Shown in pieces: positions 1 through 9,442 of a stretch of 64,000 bases of DNA. Position 1 is the first letter of the stretch. The number at the start of each line of letters is the position of its first letter. Below the pieces are notes generated by a model that saw only the letters and a list, made by a program, of their open reading frames with translations, had not been told where the DNA came from and ran no database searches. The DNA lies in the NCBI GenBank assembly GCA_964525495.1, contig CAZGHS010000001.1, forward strand, positions 62,001 through 126,000, in the 5' to 3' direction. The position numbers were made by a program, and so were the translations under genes. The DNA comes from CAZGHS01 sp964525495. Its GTDB lineage: Bacteria > Patescibacteriota > Microgenomatia > JALYQM01.

Positions 1-806
1 ATAAGGCCTTTAGACTGAGCAATCAGAAGATTTCTCTTCGTATCATCAACGTACCCAACAAACGTAATAGTTTCCCCTGCAATACTTTCCAAATATGACC
101 GTTCGCTACCTTCACCCACAATTACTAACTTTACTTTCAATTCATTACAAGCACGAACAGCTAAATCTACTCGTTTAGATCGTACAAGTCGAGATAAACA
201 TATAAAATAATCACTACTGCTCGAATACACCTTGGCAAACTCTTTCTGTTCGGGGACATCAACAAACGAATAAATTACAGTTGCTTTTCGCTTATAATAA
301 CTCGCCATGCGATCTGCAGTAGTATGTGAATTAGTAAGTAATCGATCAATACGCTGTACTGCAATATATTCATGGTTCCGCAAAAAAGATTTTTGGAACA
401 TACTCACTAATGAACTCTTTATAGATCTCTTCTGCTCATCTAGAAATCCATAGAGTGTTTGCGCAGGAGTATGCATATAGCTGATATGAACAACCTGAGG
501 AGGACAAATCACAAACTTGGAGAAAATAACGTCCGAGGTGATTACAACATCGTACGATGACAAATCGAGCCGTTCCATCACCGACACCAGGTACGGCGCA
601 TAAATTTGAGGGTATACATCAATTTTTGGCAAAGATGATGCGACACTGGTTATCCGTAACCCTTTCCAATGCGCAGGAAATTTCGTGTGGTCATACGTCA
701 AAGTATAAATATCCACTTGGTTATCAAAACATAACGCCAATGCTTCCAAAAAACGTTCTGCACCACCATATTGAGTCAAAAAATCATGAACGAGCGCTAT
801 CTTCAT
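1..806 (-). CDS. GT4-like glycosyltransferase, C-terminus cut by window edge
   Basis: The first 268 residues of a GT-B fold, GT4-type transferase are visible; the rest lies beyond the left edge. The N-terminus reads MKIALVHDF followed by a GGAERF loop, the usual first strand and glycine loop of the acceptor domain. Around residue 205 a second domain begins (YFICLSRLVRSKRVDLA), the donor-nucleotide half. ATG at 806 lies inside the last 23 bases of the methyltransferase at 784-1617, so the two are translationally coupled. It probably adds a sugar to a surface glycan; donor and acceptor are unknown. Confidence 0.85.
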   Translation of the reverse strand, partial: MKIALVHDFLTQYGGAERFLEALALCFDNQVDIYTLTYDHTKFPAHWKGLRITSVASSLPKIDVYPQIYAPYLVSVMERLDLSSYDVVITSDVIFSKFVICPPQVVHISYMHTPAQTLYGFLDEQKRSIKSSLVSMFQKSFLRNHEYIAVQRIDRLLTNSHTTADRMASYYKRKATVIYSFVDVPEQKEFAKVYSSSSDYFICLSRLVRSKRVDLAVRACNELKVKLVIVGEGSERSYLESIAGETITFVGYVDDTKRNLLIAQSKGL

Positions 807-1617
807 AAACAATCTCTTTAATCGCAGTAATATGAATACCTGCGCCAGGCAAAAACCAAAATAATCGTGATTCCCAGAACCAAATCCACGATATACTATT
901 TTTTATCCAACGTAAAACGAAAACTCCACTGCGTGAACCCTCCGCATCCAAAGATCCTTCCAAAGAGTTTTCAATTTTTTTCCCAGATAAACTGAGCAAT
1001 AGGTAGTAAAAAAGGTCACCAATCTGATTAAGCAAGTGACAACTCCATCGTACTTCAATTATCCGCAGTCCAGCATCCTGACACATAATTTCAACTGCAT
1101 TACGCGTTAGTTTTTGTATATGCCCGGCTGTCTTTTCTTTTAAATTAACCCCCACAGCATTTAACAATCCATGCAGACTAAATATCTCCCCTTCACAAGG
1201 CACATATGCATGAAATAGTCCACCATTATCCAACACGCGAACAGATTCTTTAATACATGTAGCCGGATCCACAACATGCTCCAATACATCGAAAAAACAC
1301 ACAACAGAAAAAACAGAAGAATTATACGGCAGAGATTCTGCCGGTCCTTCGACTAAATGCAATTGAGGAAAATGTTCTGAACCATATCGAATAGCAGCTC
1401 GCCCAATGTCAACTCCATACAGTTCAAGTTCGGGAGAATATCTCTGTATTCCAAGCAGATTTCCACCTGCACCGCAACCAATTTCCAACAGCTTTCCTAT
1501 ACGATTCTTAAGATGAGGAATAAAATAAAAAAACCGCAATCCTGCTAAACAGAAGGGAGATATCTCAGGGATAACGGTACCCCACACTTTAGTTTCATAG
1601 TCAAATTGATAACTCAC
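784..1617 (-). CDS. Class I SAM-dependent methyltransferase
   Basis: 277 residues. Motif I is LEIGCGAGGNL (residues 44-54), the acidic residue ending strand 2 is D70, and a post-II segment FFDVLEHV lies at 108-115, as in the Methyltransf_11/25 family. The C-terminal third is hydrophobic and aromatic-rich (about 205-270), suggesting membrane association or a lipid-linked substrate. Its start overlaps the stop of the upstream hydrolase-like gene by ATGA (1614-1617) and its end overlaps the glycosyltransferase, so the three form a minus-strand operon. A sugar or glycolipid methyltransferase is likely from context; the substrate cannot be read from sequence. Confidence 0.8.
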   Translation of the reverse strand: MSYQFDYETKVWGTVIPEISPFCLAGLRFFYFIPHLKNRIGKLLEIGCGAGGNLLGIQRYSPELELYGVDIGRAAIRYGSEHFPQLHLVEGPAESLPYNSSVFSVVCFFDVLEHVVDPATCIKESVRVLDNGGLFHAYVPCEGEIFSLHGLLNAVGVNLKEKTAGHIQKLTRNAVEIMCQDAGLRIIEVRWSCHLLNQIGDLFYYLLLSLSGKKIENSLEGSLDAEGSRSGVFVLRWIKNSISWIWFWESRLFWFLPGAGIHITAIKEIVYEDSARS

Positions 1618-2147
1618 AATTCGTAGAACTCCAAACTCAGTTCTTTTAATTTTTCAACGTCGTCGTATTTATGGTCATTACCTGGAATCTCGTGAAGTCG
1701 GTAATCAATAACGTTCTTTGAAATAAGAAGTTCGTCTAAATCTTTAGCAGACATTGCCGGATCTGACTCCTGCTGAATAAAAAGCGTCGGAACGTGATAA
1801 TTAGTTAACCAATTATCAATATCATAACCCCGTTCCTTCCCCCACAGTACTGGAGTACCAACAAAAATGCACACTTCTGGATCCAACACACCTTCAAAAA
1901 TTCCATACAGAGTAAGTAAAACTCCAGCAGATTTTGCAAATATAACGTACTTATCAAACTCTTGAACAGTAGCGGTAAGCTTCAACAATTCAGCGTCCAA
2001 ATCAATCTCAGACTCCTCATCTCCGTTCCACCAATGATCATAGTAAAGAACTGCTGTATGAGGAAAAATACCTTGAAAGGCTCCATCTACACGGTCCACC
2101 CACACTTTATCTGACTTACTGTTTCCTGGCAACAAAATTAGGTTCAT
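1614..2147 (-). CDS. Small alpha/beta-hydrolase-like protein
   Basis: 177 residues. It has a nucleophile-elbow-like FAKSAG with S73 (Ala instead of the usual first Gly), a possible acid in QQESDP near residue 128, and a terminal histidine in GNDHKYDD near 159. This is the Ser-Asp-His order of short alpha/beta hydrolases such as the RBBP9/YdeN group. It heads the three-gene minus operon. A -10 box TATAAT sits 8 nt before the ATG, so the mRNA would have almost no leader. Function in the glycan locus (for example deacylation) is a guess. Confidence 0.55.
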   Translation of the reverse strand: MNLILLPGNSKSDKVWVDRVDGAFQGIFPHTAVLYYDHWWNGDEESEIDLDAELLKLTATVQEFDKYVIFAKSAGVLLTLYGIFEGVLDPEVCIFVGTPVLWGKERGYDIDNWLTNYHVPTLFIQQESDPAMSAKDLDELLISKNVIDYRLHEIPGNDHKYDDVEKLKELSLEFYEL

Positions 2148-2209
2148 ATCTCACCATTATACCCTATCAACACCTTCCTATTTAGTACCCAACTCGATAT
2201 ACTCTACCC

Positions 2210-3859
2210 ATGACACAACATGCTGATCAAGGCGGTTATTATGAAGACGATGATGTTAAAGAAGAAAAGCATCTCCAGCACGACGTCGAACCAAAATCCC
2301 AGCGTGTAACAACAATCATCACTCTCGTAGTTCTTATAGTAATTGCCCTCACTGCACGATTAATATACCTCTTTCTCGTAGCCAATCCTGACAATCCAGG
2401 AGCTGGTTGGTTTGGAGACTCCTATCACCATTGGCAAATAGGATATCTCACAAAAGAAATTGGACTAAGCCAAGGATTTCTGCGCGTCTGGGATTTAAAA
2501 GGTATGGACCTCTTTTGGGGAGCACTCCATCCACTTACACTTGCATTCGCCTTTAGCATTACCGGTAACGATTCAATGGCATTAGCACGCGCTATCACTT
2601 GTATCGCCGGAGCTATATCAGTCGGACTAATTTACCTTATTGGAAGAAAATATTGGAATAATACTGTTGCAATCATGGGAGCGCTCTTTGCAGCGCTGTG
2701 TTCAATTATCATTTTCAATGATGCAACTGGCATGGTTGAACCTCTTGGTATCCCCTTCCTACTTGCCGGAGTATATTTTTGGCCTCGTAAGTCACTACTA
2801 TCTGGCTTGTGCTTCGGCATTGCACTCACGACTCGCTCAGAATATTGGATGTACAGCATCGGTTTAATTTTCGTCTATACGATATGGGATCGCATGGCGC
2901 ACATGGATAAAAAAGTACTTTTGTGGCTTGGATTGTTCATAATTCTCGTTCCATATATGAAATATCTACTGGATTATACCGGCAATCCTGTATACCCTTT
3001 TTATCAAAACTTTTTCAAAAACATAGCAGGCGAATGGCAATATAAAAAAGTACTAGAACCCGCAGATCTTCAAGGCCAGCTTACGTTTAGAATCATATTA
3101 GCTATCACCACACTAGCCACTGTCATAACACTCTGGAAGAGGCCGCGCGGATGGCAATTCCACCTGCTCGGTCAAGGAAACTGGCTCTTCTTAGGATTAA
3201 CATTTGGTGTATCAAACTATATTAAGAGCTGGGCAGATTATGTCTGGGTAGTCAGATTTATGCTCTTCCCCTATACCTATCTCGGAGTCGTAATAGCAAT
3301 TGCACTTTTCTATACGTTCCGGGAAAGGCTCTCAGGAGGACTTAAATCTACATATACAGTCGTAGCTGCCGCCACTTTCATACTTTTCATAGGAACTACT
3401 CATCTCGCATGGCAAGAGATAAATAAATATTATGAACCAACCAACAAAACATGGAGTTATGTACAAGAAGTAGCCACAAAGATGAGTACGGGGTACAAAG
3501 GAGGAAAAATCCTTTTACCAGAAGGTAATCCAGACTTAACGTATGCCTTAGTTACATTCCATGGAGTGGAAGGCAAAGACATGCTAAGCCAAATGTACGA
3601 TCCGATCGGATATGCCAGCCAAAATGGCCTAAACGCTGTCGAAAACTGGAACAATGTCGACCCATTTAGTAAAGAAGGCTTAACCTTTAAGGAAGAAGTT
3701 CGTGACTATCTCAAAACCAATAAAGTGCAATACATTATCACTTATGGGAGCTTCCCTCGATATAATGTATTAGTGGAAACCGAACCAACGTGGTTCAGCG
3801 TTGCAGTTCCACTCTCAGAAAACTTTATTGCTCTCCATGTGAATCAAGACAATCTTTAG
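2210..3859 (+). CDS. GT-C type polytopic membrane glycosyltransferase
   Basis: 549 residues, about ten hydrophobic segments, with a charged cytosolic N-terminus of about 40 residues. After the first membrane segment comes a loop FGDSYHHWQIGYL whose Asp occupies the catalytic-loop position of GT-C enzymes (PMT/ArnT/STT3 clan). A soluble C-terminal part starts near residue 410. No WWDxG motif is seen, so it is not a plain oligosaccharyltransferase. These enzymes use polyprenyl-phosphate sugars outside the membrane. TATACT lies exactly 6 nt before the ATG, predicting a leaderless mRNA. Its 3' end overlaps the opposing gene by 35 bases. Confidence 0.65.
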   Translation: MTQHADQGGYYEDDDVKEEKHLQHDVEPKSQRVTTIITLVVLIVIALTARLIYLFLVANPDNPGAGWFGDSYHHWQIGYLTKEIGLSQGFLRVWDLKGMDLFWGALHPLTLAFAFSITGNDSMALARAITCIAGAISVGLIYLIGRKYWNNTVAIMGALFAALCSIIIFNDATGMVEPLGIPFLLAGVYFWPRKSLLSGLCFGIALTTRSEYWMYSIGLIFVYTIWDRMAHMDKKVLLWLGLFIILVPYMKYLLDYTGNPVYPFYQNFFKNIAGEWQYKKVLEPADLQGQLTFRIILAITTLATVITLWKRPRGWQFHLLGQGNWLFLGLTFGVSNYIKSWADYVWVVRFMLFPYTYLGVVIAIALFYTFRERLSGGLKSTYTVVAAATFILFIGTTHLAWQEINKYYEPTNKTWSYVQEVATKMSTGYKGGKILLPEGNPDLTYALVTFHGVEGKDMLSQMYDPIGYASQNGLNAVENWNNVDPFSKEGLTFKEEVRDYLKTNKVQYIITYGSFPRYNVLVETEPTWFSVAVPLSENFIALHVNQDNL

Positions 3860-5366
3860 AAACATAATAAATATAGACAGTATCTTGATACGCTAAACTT
3901 TTTTCAAATACTTTTCGTAATTCAAAACAACTTGGATTATCCAACCGATAGTTCAATAACATAACGCCTTCGCCGCCAAGGTGCGCTAAAGAGCGCCTAA
4001 CCACCTCGCTTTGATCAATTGCCTGCCGATCCGTGTTCATAACCACATAAGTACCTACAGTGTCACTACGAGGATAATATAAATGCCTATTTAAATATAT
4101 TGCGATAGGAGTCATCGCATAGTCAAAATCCACACTGATAGGCAGTCTGTCGAGTTGCGAAGTCTTTAAATAATCTGAGACATCCTTACTCGTCATGAAT
4201 GGTTCATTAAAATCTGCATAGTACGCATAGATTCCACAGACAAAATGTACCGAAAGCAACACAGTAAAAAACGGCGGGAATATTCGATTTACTGCCTTAT
4301 ACATTTTTTCAGATCGAACAGACAAACCATCTTCTCTCTCGGGATAAAAACTTCTTAGCCACACGATACATATAAAAAGAATAAAAAAGAAGCCATAATG
4401 ACGGACCGCTCCATAGTAAGTGGTATAAAATAACAAAAACAACACACTCGCCGCACCCAAATATAACCCTAGTAACACTCGCCTCTTAACAAGCAAAAGA
4501 CACGAATACAAAATAAACAAGCCAACTAATCCAATCGCAATACCAATCGAAACATACTGCGTAGTCGAAAGTGATTCAGTGTTCTGAACCGGCATAACAA
4601 TATTTGTATTCCAAAAATGAAGTCCGAAGTGAGGAATTGGTATCATCCCACGCCAAACCATCAAACTAGATAGAGCCACCCTCTGTAAATCAAAGTGGGT
4701 ATACGAATCCAAGGTATAACTACGATCAACGGGCGGCAATAATTTAAGCAGCGCAGTACCACTCAAGGATACAAAACAGAATAAAGAGATCACTAATATT
4801 CGCCAATCAACTTTTTTGCGATATATCCATATATATTCACCAAACAAAAAACAACCCAAAACAAGCGAAAAAAGAAATCCAACTGGCGAAGTCTGCCCTA
4901 ACAATCCCACAATCAAAGCAGTGAGATATAATCGTCGAAACCGTTGCGCATACCAAGCACAATATATAAAGAGAAGCAAAACAGTCAAACCATAGTTCCG
5001 GCTTATAACGGCATATTCAAAAAAAACAAAGTAACCAAAAATAAATAAAATCTTATCGAGCAATCGAAAAGGTGCATATCGACAAAAAACTACAATTCCA
5101 ATCAAAGCAATGGCTATATGAGCCAGTTGCATATAGTAAAAATTGTCAGTAATCCGAGTTACTCCAAACAGGATCGAATACCACATCATAGGGTGCGCTT
5201 CATATGTTAGATTCTGATAAAGGTTGACCAACGAGCTGCTATCTCGCGCAAAAAGCCAGCCATGCGCTTCTTCATACCACAATTCATGTCGAGGCAATAG
5301 CAAAACAAGAAGAAAAAACCAAATACCTACAATGATATAAACAAAATATTTTCTAAAATTACCCAT
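3825..5366 (-). CDS. GT-C-like polytopic membrane protein
   Basis: 513 residues with a first membrane helix at about 8-24, then HELWYEEAHGW (about 27-37), the acidic extracytoplasmic loop typical of GT-C fold mannosyl/arabinosyl transferases, followed by EAHPMMWYSIL. About ten further hydrophobic stretches reach residue 385, then a soluble C-terminal domain. Family assignment rests on topology and this loop only. It is divergent from the carbamoyltransferase, separated by 27 bp containing a perfect 17-bp palindrome that supplies a -10 to each strand. Confidence 0.6.
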   Translation of the reverse strand: MGNFRKYFVYIIVGIWFFLLVLLLPRHELWYEEAHGWLFARDSSSLVNLYQNLTYEAHPMMWYSILFGVTRITDNFYYMQLAHIAIALIGIVVFCRYAPFRLLDKILFIFGYFVFFEYAVISRNYGLTVLLLFIYCAWYAQRFRRLYLTALIVGLLGQTSPVGFLFSLVLGCFLFGEYIWIYRKKVDWRILVISLFCFVSLSGTALLKLLPPVDRSYTLDSYTHFDLQRVALSSLMVWRGMIPIPHFGLHFWNTNIVMPVQNTESLSTTQYVSIGIAIGLVGLFILYSCLLLVKRRVLLGLYLGAASVLFLLFYTTYYGAVRHYGFFFILFICIVWLRSFYPEREDGLSVRSEKMYKAVNRIFPPFFTVLLSVHFVCGIYAYYADFNEPFMTSKDVSDYLKTSQLDRLPISVDFDYAMTPIAIYLNRHLYYPRSDTVGTYVVMNTDRQAIDQSEVVRRSLAHLGGEGVMLLNYRLDNPSCFELRKVFEKSLAYQDTVYIYYVSKDCLDSHGEQ

Positions 5367-5376
5367 ATAAACTATG

Positions 5377-5393
5377 CTAGAATACTATTCTAG
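5377..5393. promoter_or_regulatory. 17-bp palindrome with two outward-facing -10 boxes
   Basis: CTAGAATACTATTCTAG is a perfect palindrome filling most of the 27-bp gap between two divergent start codons. Each strand reads TAGAAT. On the plus strand it is an extended -10 (TG at 5375-5376, then C, then TAGAAT) 10 nt before the ATG at 5394. On the minus strand TAGAAT lies 20 nt before the ATG at 5366. It could equally be the operator of a dimeric repressor that controls both genes. Confidence 0.6.
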
Positions 5394-7082
5394 ATGAAAA
5401 CGCTTGGTATCAATCCTTTTAGTCATGACGCAAGTGTTGCACTCTGTGTCGATGGAAAAATTATAGCAGCTGTTACACAAGAGCGTTTTGACAGGATAAA
5501 ACACAGCACCCAAATTCCTCGAGAGGCACTAGAATTCTGCCTCAAGCAAGGAGATATCTCGGACATAAACCAACTCGAAAGCATCGGATTCACGTTTAAC
5601 TTTCTACATTGGAAAATCATTTGGCACCTACTCGACACCCTCTCCCCGATTCTGCCATCACAAATAGTAACTCCTTTTTTAAAAAATAAATCTCATCTCT
5701 GGAATATTATTAAGATTTGGCATCTCTTAAGAAAAGAGCAAAACTATAAAGGTAAGGTAATATTCCTAGAGCATCATCTATGTCATGCAGCATCGGTATA
5801 CTTTGCATCTCCTTATTCTGACTCAGTAATTATTACTGCCGACGGCAAAGGAGAAATCGCCACCACCTGCATTTATGAAGCCGATCAATCAAATATCAAG
5901 AAAAAACTTCAGATTAATCATCCAGATTCTATCGGCATCCTGTACTCTCTTGTTACCGAATTTCTAGGATTTAAACAACTATGTGACGAAGGAAAAATCA
6001 TGGGGCTCGCACCATACGGAAACAATTCATTAGTAGATTCAATGAAAAAACTTATTCGACTTGAGGATGGGTTCTCCATTAATATGAACTATTTTCAGCA
6101 GGATATTTTCAGCCGATTATCTTTCAGTGAAAAATTTTACGATATATTCGGAAATAAACGTAAAAAGGATGAAGAACTCACCCAGCACCACAAAAACATA
6201 GCCTTCGCAATACAGGCACTAACAGAAAAAATTATTCTCCATATTGTTGCGGTCTCGAAGATGCGAACTGAGTCCTCGAACCTCTCGATGGCAGGAGGAG
6301 TTATTCTTAACAGCGTAACAAACGGTAAAATTCTTGAATCCAATTTCTATAAAAATGTATATTTCTATCCTGCTGCAGGTGACGACGGCACTGCAGTCGG
6401 TGCTGCATTTCTAACCTACTATCAAAACAATACCTCTAAACAAAACATTATTGAGAACAGCTCACCTTATCTTGGACCAGAAATATCAGAGTCAGACATT
6501 CTAGCAGAATTAGCAAAACGAGGAATCAAATACACAAAATCAGAAAACATTGCGCATGAAACCGCGAAACTTCTCGCACAAAACAAATTTGTCGGGTGGA
6601 TACAGGGAAAGGCAGAGTTTGGACCGCGCGCGTTAGGCAATCGCTCGATCCTCGCCGATCCGCGCAATCCCCATAACAAAGATCGACTTAACGCGACTGT
6701 CAAATTTCGTGAAAGCTTCCGACCGTTCGCTCCATCAATCTTGGAAGAAGAGGCAACAAAACATTTCAAATCAGATGGAATTAACTCACCGTATATGATC
6801 GTTACCTACGATGTAGTCAAGGACAAACAAGACAAAATTCCTGCGGTTACACATATCGACAAGACGGCCAGAATACAAACGGTTAACAAACAACAAAACG
6901 AAAGATACTACAACTTAATAAGCGAATTTAATAAATTAACAGGAGTTCCTGTTTTACTCAACACAAGTTTCAATCGTATGAATGAACCAATTGTAAATTC
7001 AGCTGAACAAGCAGTTACCTGCTTTCTAGAATCTGGACTTGAAGTCCTCGCAATGGGAGATTATCTAATACTTAAAGATTAG
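5394..7082 (+). CDS. NodU/CmcH-family carbamoyltransferase
   Basis: 562 residues, the usual family length. The N-terminal Kae1-like domain starts GINPFSHDASVALC and carries EHHLCHAASVYFASPY (about 126-141) and TADGKGE, which are the metal and carbamoyl-adenylate pocket motifs. The C-terminal YrdC-like part has the hallmark FGPRALGNRSILADPR (about 405-420). Family members use carbamoyl phosphate and ATP to O-carbamoylate sugars, Nod factors or antibiotics. Here the target is most likely a sugar of the surface polymer made by the surrounding transferases. The ATG directly follows the palindrome, giving a very short leader. Confidence 0.92.
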   Translation: MKTLGINPFSHDASVALCVDGKIIAAVTQERFDRIKHSTQIPREALEFCLKQGDISDINQLESIGFTFNFLHWKIIWHLLDTLSPILPSQIVTPFLKNKSHLWNIIKIWHLLRKEQNYKGKVIFLEHHLCHAASVYFASPYSDSVIITADGKGEIATTCIYEADQSNIKKKLQINHPDSIGILYSLVTEFLGFKQLCDEGKIMGLAPYGNNSLVDSMKKLIRLEDGFSINMNYFQQDIFSRLSFSEKFYDIFGNKRKKDEELTQHHKNIAFAIQALTEKIILHIVAVSKMRTESSNLSMAGGVILNSVTNGKILESNFYKNVYFYPAAGDDGTAVGAAFLTYYQNNTSKQNIIENSSPYLGPEISESDILAELAKRGIKYTKSENIAHETAKLLAQNKFVGWIQGKAEFGPRALGNRSILADPRNPHNKDRLNATVKFRESFRPFAPSILEEEATKHFKSDGINSPYMIVTYDVVKDKQDKIPAVTHIDKTARIQTVNKQQNERYYNLISEFNKLTGVPVLLNTSFNRMNEPIVNSAEQAVTCFLESGLEVLAMGDYLILKD

Positions 7083-8510
7083 TTACAAACTAACCTGCTT
7101 AATTTTATACTCAAAAATCGATTTATCTTCCTTATTATCAATAAAATTCTGTGCTAACTGAAAAGCCATTTCGATACTATTATCCGAGTTGTTATACCGA
7201 AATATTCCAGTTCTTCCCAGCAAATAGACATCATCACTTTCCAAGTATTGCACGACCTGTTGCAACCGCTCTTTGTAATCCAAATCATATACAGGATACG
7301 CATACCGTATTCGCTTCACAAAAGTCCCTAATACCTTGTCGAGAGCAAACAATTTAATCCGATCCCCAGCCTCTACGCACTCCTGAGATAATTGTTCATC
7401 GCTTTTATTCCATGTCTCATCACCAAAATAACAGGTAATATCTAAACAAACACAGGTTTTGCCAGCAGGTGCCATCTTTTTTGACCAATTTGTAAATTCC
7501 ACAGATCGATTAAATGGAATATCTTTATCGGGAAAATACATCCAATGATCATTGGAAACACGATCCTGATCCAAAAACACATAGACAAAAATAATATCCA
7601 TATACTTGGTCTGTTTTAATAAACTCTCTATCTTTTCGCTCTTTTTCTCTTGCAAGTCATACAACAACTTGAGAGGTACAGTAGAAACAAGAGAATCATA
7701 CGGAACAACCTGTTCCACGTTATCTTTCACATACACAACTTCATGTTTTTCTTTTCGGATCTCTTTTACCAAAGCTCTCAGGGTTACTTCTCCTCCATGC
7801 ACTTGTAAATCGCGAGCAAATGCATCCGGCACTTCTTGAATACCGTCATCCGGATAATAAAACTCTCCCCCATCCGGTGCGAGAGAATCATCTTCAAGAT
7901 CATATCGAAAAAAATTAAATGAAATAAGTTTTTGTACTGCGCGCTTAATTAATTTCTGTAAATTCTCACCGCTAAAGCGCGCATCTGCCCAATCTGCAGA
8001 GATTTCACCCGGATCCATTCCCCAAATTTTTGAGGTGTATCGGTAGCACATAATTTCATACAATTTTGGACCGTAGTAATACAAAAACCAGTCCTTATAT
8101 GATCGTACATTCCGAGCCTTACCTCGCAGTTTAAATCTATTCCACAAATAATCTACGCCACACAAAAAAGCTTCATGCAACGGCATCGCACCAAACAAAT
8201 TATCTAACTCGAAAGGATATTTAAGATACTTATTATATAAATAAATACGACTCTTCTTGATGTGCGTCTTCATCTCCAAGCCAGGAAGTGAATGTATAAC
8301 ATCGAGCAACTCTTTGTTTTTTGTATGAAACCTATGCGCTGAGAAGTCCAATAAGTACCCATCGTGCTCCATCGTGCGACTCAATCCACCTACCACATTC
8401 TCCTTTTCCAATACCAATACAGATTTACCGCTCTTTGCAACTTTCCACGCAAACGAAAGCCCTGCAACACCCGCGCCTAGTACGATAAAGTCATACTTCT
8501 TTAGTTCCAT
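7083..8510 (-). CDS. FAD-dependent oxidoreductase, UDP-galactopyranose-mutase-like
   Basis: 475 residues from ATG 8510. The N-terminus is an FAD-binding Rossmann motif (DFIVLGAGVAGLS), followed by the second flavin signature GGLSRT and an AHRFHTKN segment typical of the amine-oxidase/UGM-like clan. A longer frame to 8543 is possible, but the chosen start puts the flavin strand at the N-terminus and gives a 10-bp coupling overlap with the RmlD-like gene. It may interconvert sugar-nucleotide ring forms or oxidise a glycan precursor. Classical UGM is shorter (about 390 residues), so I do not name it glf. Confidence 0.75.
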   Translation of the reverse strand: MELKKYDFIVLGAGVAGLSFAWKVAKSGKSVLVLEKENVVGGLSRTMEHDGYLLDFSAHRFHTKNKELLDVIHSLPGLEMKTHIKKSRIYLYNKYLKYPFELDNLFGAMPLHEAFLCGVDYLWNRFKLRGKARNVRSYKDWFLYYYGPKLYEIMCYRYTSKIWGMDPGEISADWADARFSGENLQKLIKRAVQKLISFNFFRYDLEDDSLAPDGGEFYYPDDGIQEVPDAFARDLQVHGGEVTLRALVKEIRKEKHEVVYVKDNVEQVVPYDSLVSTVPLKLLYDLQEKKSEKIESLLKQTKYMDIIFVYVFLDQDRVSNDHWMYFPDKDIPFNRSVEFTNWSKKMAPAGKTCVCLDITCYFGDETWNKSDEQLSQECVEAGDRIKLFALDKVLGTFVKRIRYAYPVYDLDYKERLQQVVQYLESDDVYLLGRTGIFRYNNSDNSIEMAFQLAQNFIDNKEDKSIFEYKIKQVSL

Positions 8511-9376
8511 TGTGTTAAATACTCCTTCAAACACTCTTGCCAAGAACGCATAGTATACAGATTTTGCTCCATCAAGCGCTTATTAACAAGTTTTTCAGAA
8601 ACTGGCCGAGGCGCATGATACTCTTTCGCAACAAAGTCGGAAGAAACTTTGTGCAATACAATATCGTCACGCTGCAATTCTTTCAAGATATACTCGGCAA
8701 CATCATAGCGACTCGCACACCCCTCGCAAACACTGTGATACAAACCGTACGATTCTTTTTCTACGACATTAAAGATATTTTGAACTAAGTCATAAGTGTA
8801 TGTCGGAGTTCCAAATTTATCGTCAACTACAAATAATTCTTTCTCTCCATTTTTAATCTTCTTAAGCAACTTATTAACAAATTTCTTATCCTTTTTCTCC
8901 CCGCCACCCATCATCCAGCCAGCTCGAAATATATAATGTTTAGTGTATTGTGCAACCAATTGCTCAGCAGCATATTTGGTCTTGCCATATGCATTAATTG
9001 GATTAGGCGTATCTTCTTCCATATATGCATCCTGATCCCCATCAAAAACTCCCGCAGTAGAGATATGAACCATAGGAACGTCAAGCGCTTTGCAGGCATT
9101 CAAAACATTCTGCGTTCCAAGCATATTAGTTACATGCGCTTCTTTAGGATGCAACTCACAATACTCTACATCAGTCAAAGCGGCCAAATGCACCACGATG
9201 TCTGGCTCAAATGTATGTATTTGACGCGTTGTAAGATCCGAATCCCGCACATCACCATACTCTAAAAACGTATCATTTACATCAATATCAGTAGCAAAAA
9301 AATTATCAGAATTTTTGAGGCGATGATAAAATGCTTCCCCAAGCATTCCACCACAACCAGTTATGTAAACACGCAT
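8501..9376 (-). CDS. RmlD-like NAD(P)-dependent sugar reductase (SDR)
   Basis: 291 residues. It starts with MRVYITGCGGMLGEAF, a GxxGxxG cofactor loop, and has the catalytic YGKTK (YxxxK, about residues 131-135) with an upstream STAG serine segment. Length and layout match dTDP-4-dehydrorhamnose reductase and related extended SDRs. It is the first gene of a two-gene minus operon with the flavoprotein. TACACT sits 7 nt before the ATG, so the message is predicted leaderless. No RmlA, B or C is in the window, so its exact nucleotide-sugar product is open. Confidence 0.82.
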   Translation of the reverse strand: MRVYITGCGGMLGEAFYHRLKNSDNFFATDIDVNDTFLEYGDVRDSDLTTRQIHTFEPDIVVHLAALTDVEYCELHPKEAHVTNMLGTQNVLNACKALDVPMVHISTAGVFDGDQDAYMEEDTPNPINAYGKTKYAAEQLVAQYTKHYIFRAGWMMGGGEKKDKKFVNKLLKKIKNGEKELFVVDDKFGTPTYTYDLVQNIFNVVEKESYGLYHSVCEGCASRYDVAEYILKELQRDDIVLHKVSSDFVAKEYHAPRPVSEKLVNKRLMEQNLYTMRSWQECLKEYLTQWN

Positions 9377-9442
9377 ACGAGGTAGTGTACCGACACGGAA
9401 ACCTATTTACAAGCCGTATCAAACTCATTTACTATGCTCTGT

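Noticed and set aside
557..808. 83-codon plus-strand frame near the left edge
   Set aside because: Antisense to the partial GT4 gene, which has clear family motifs.
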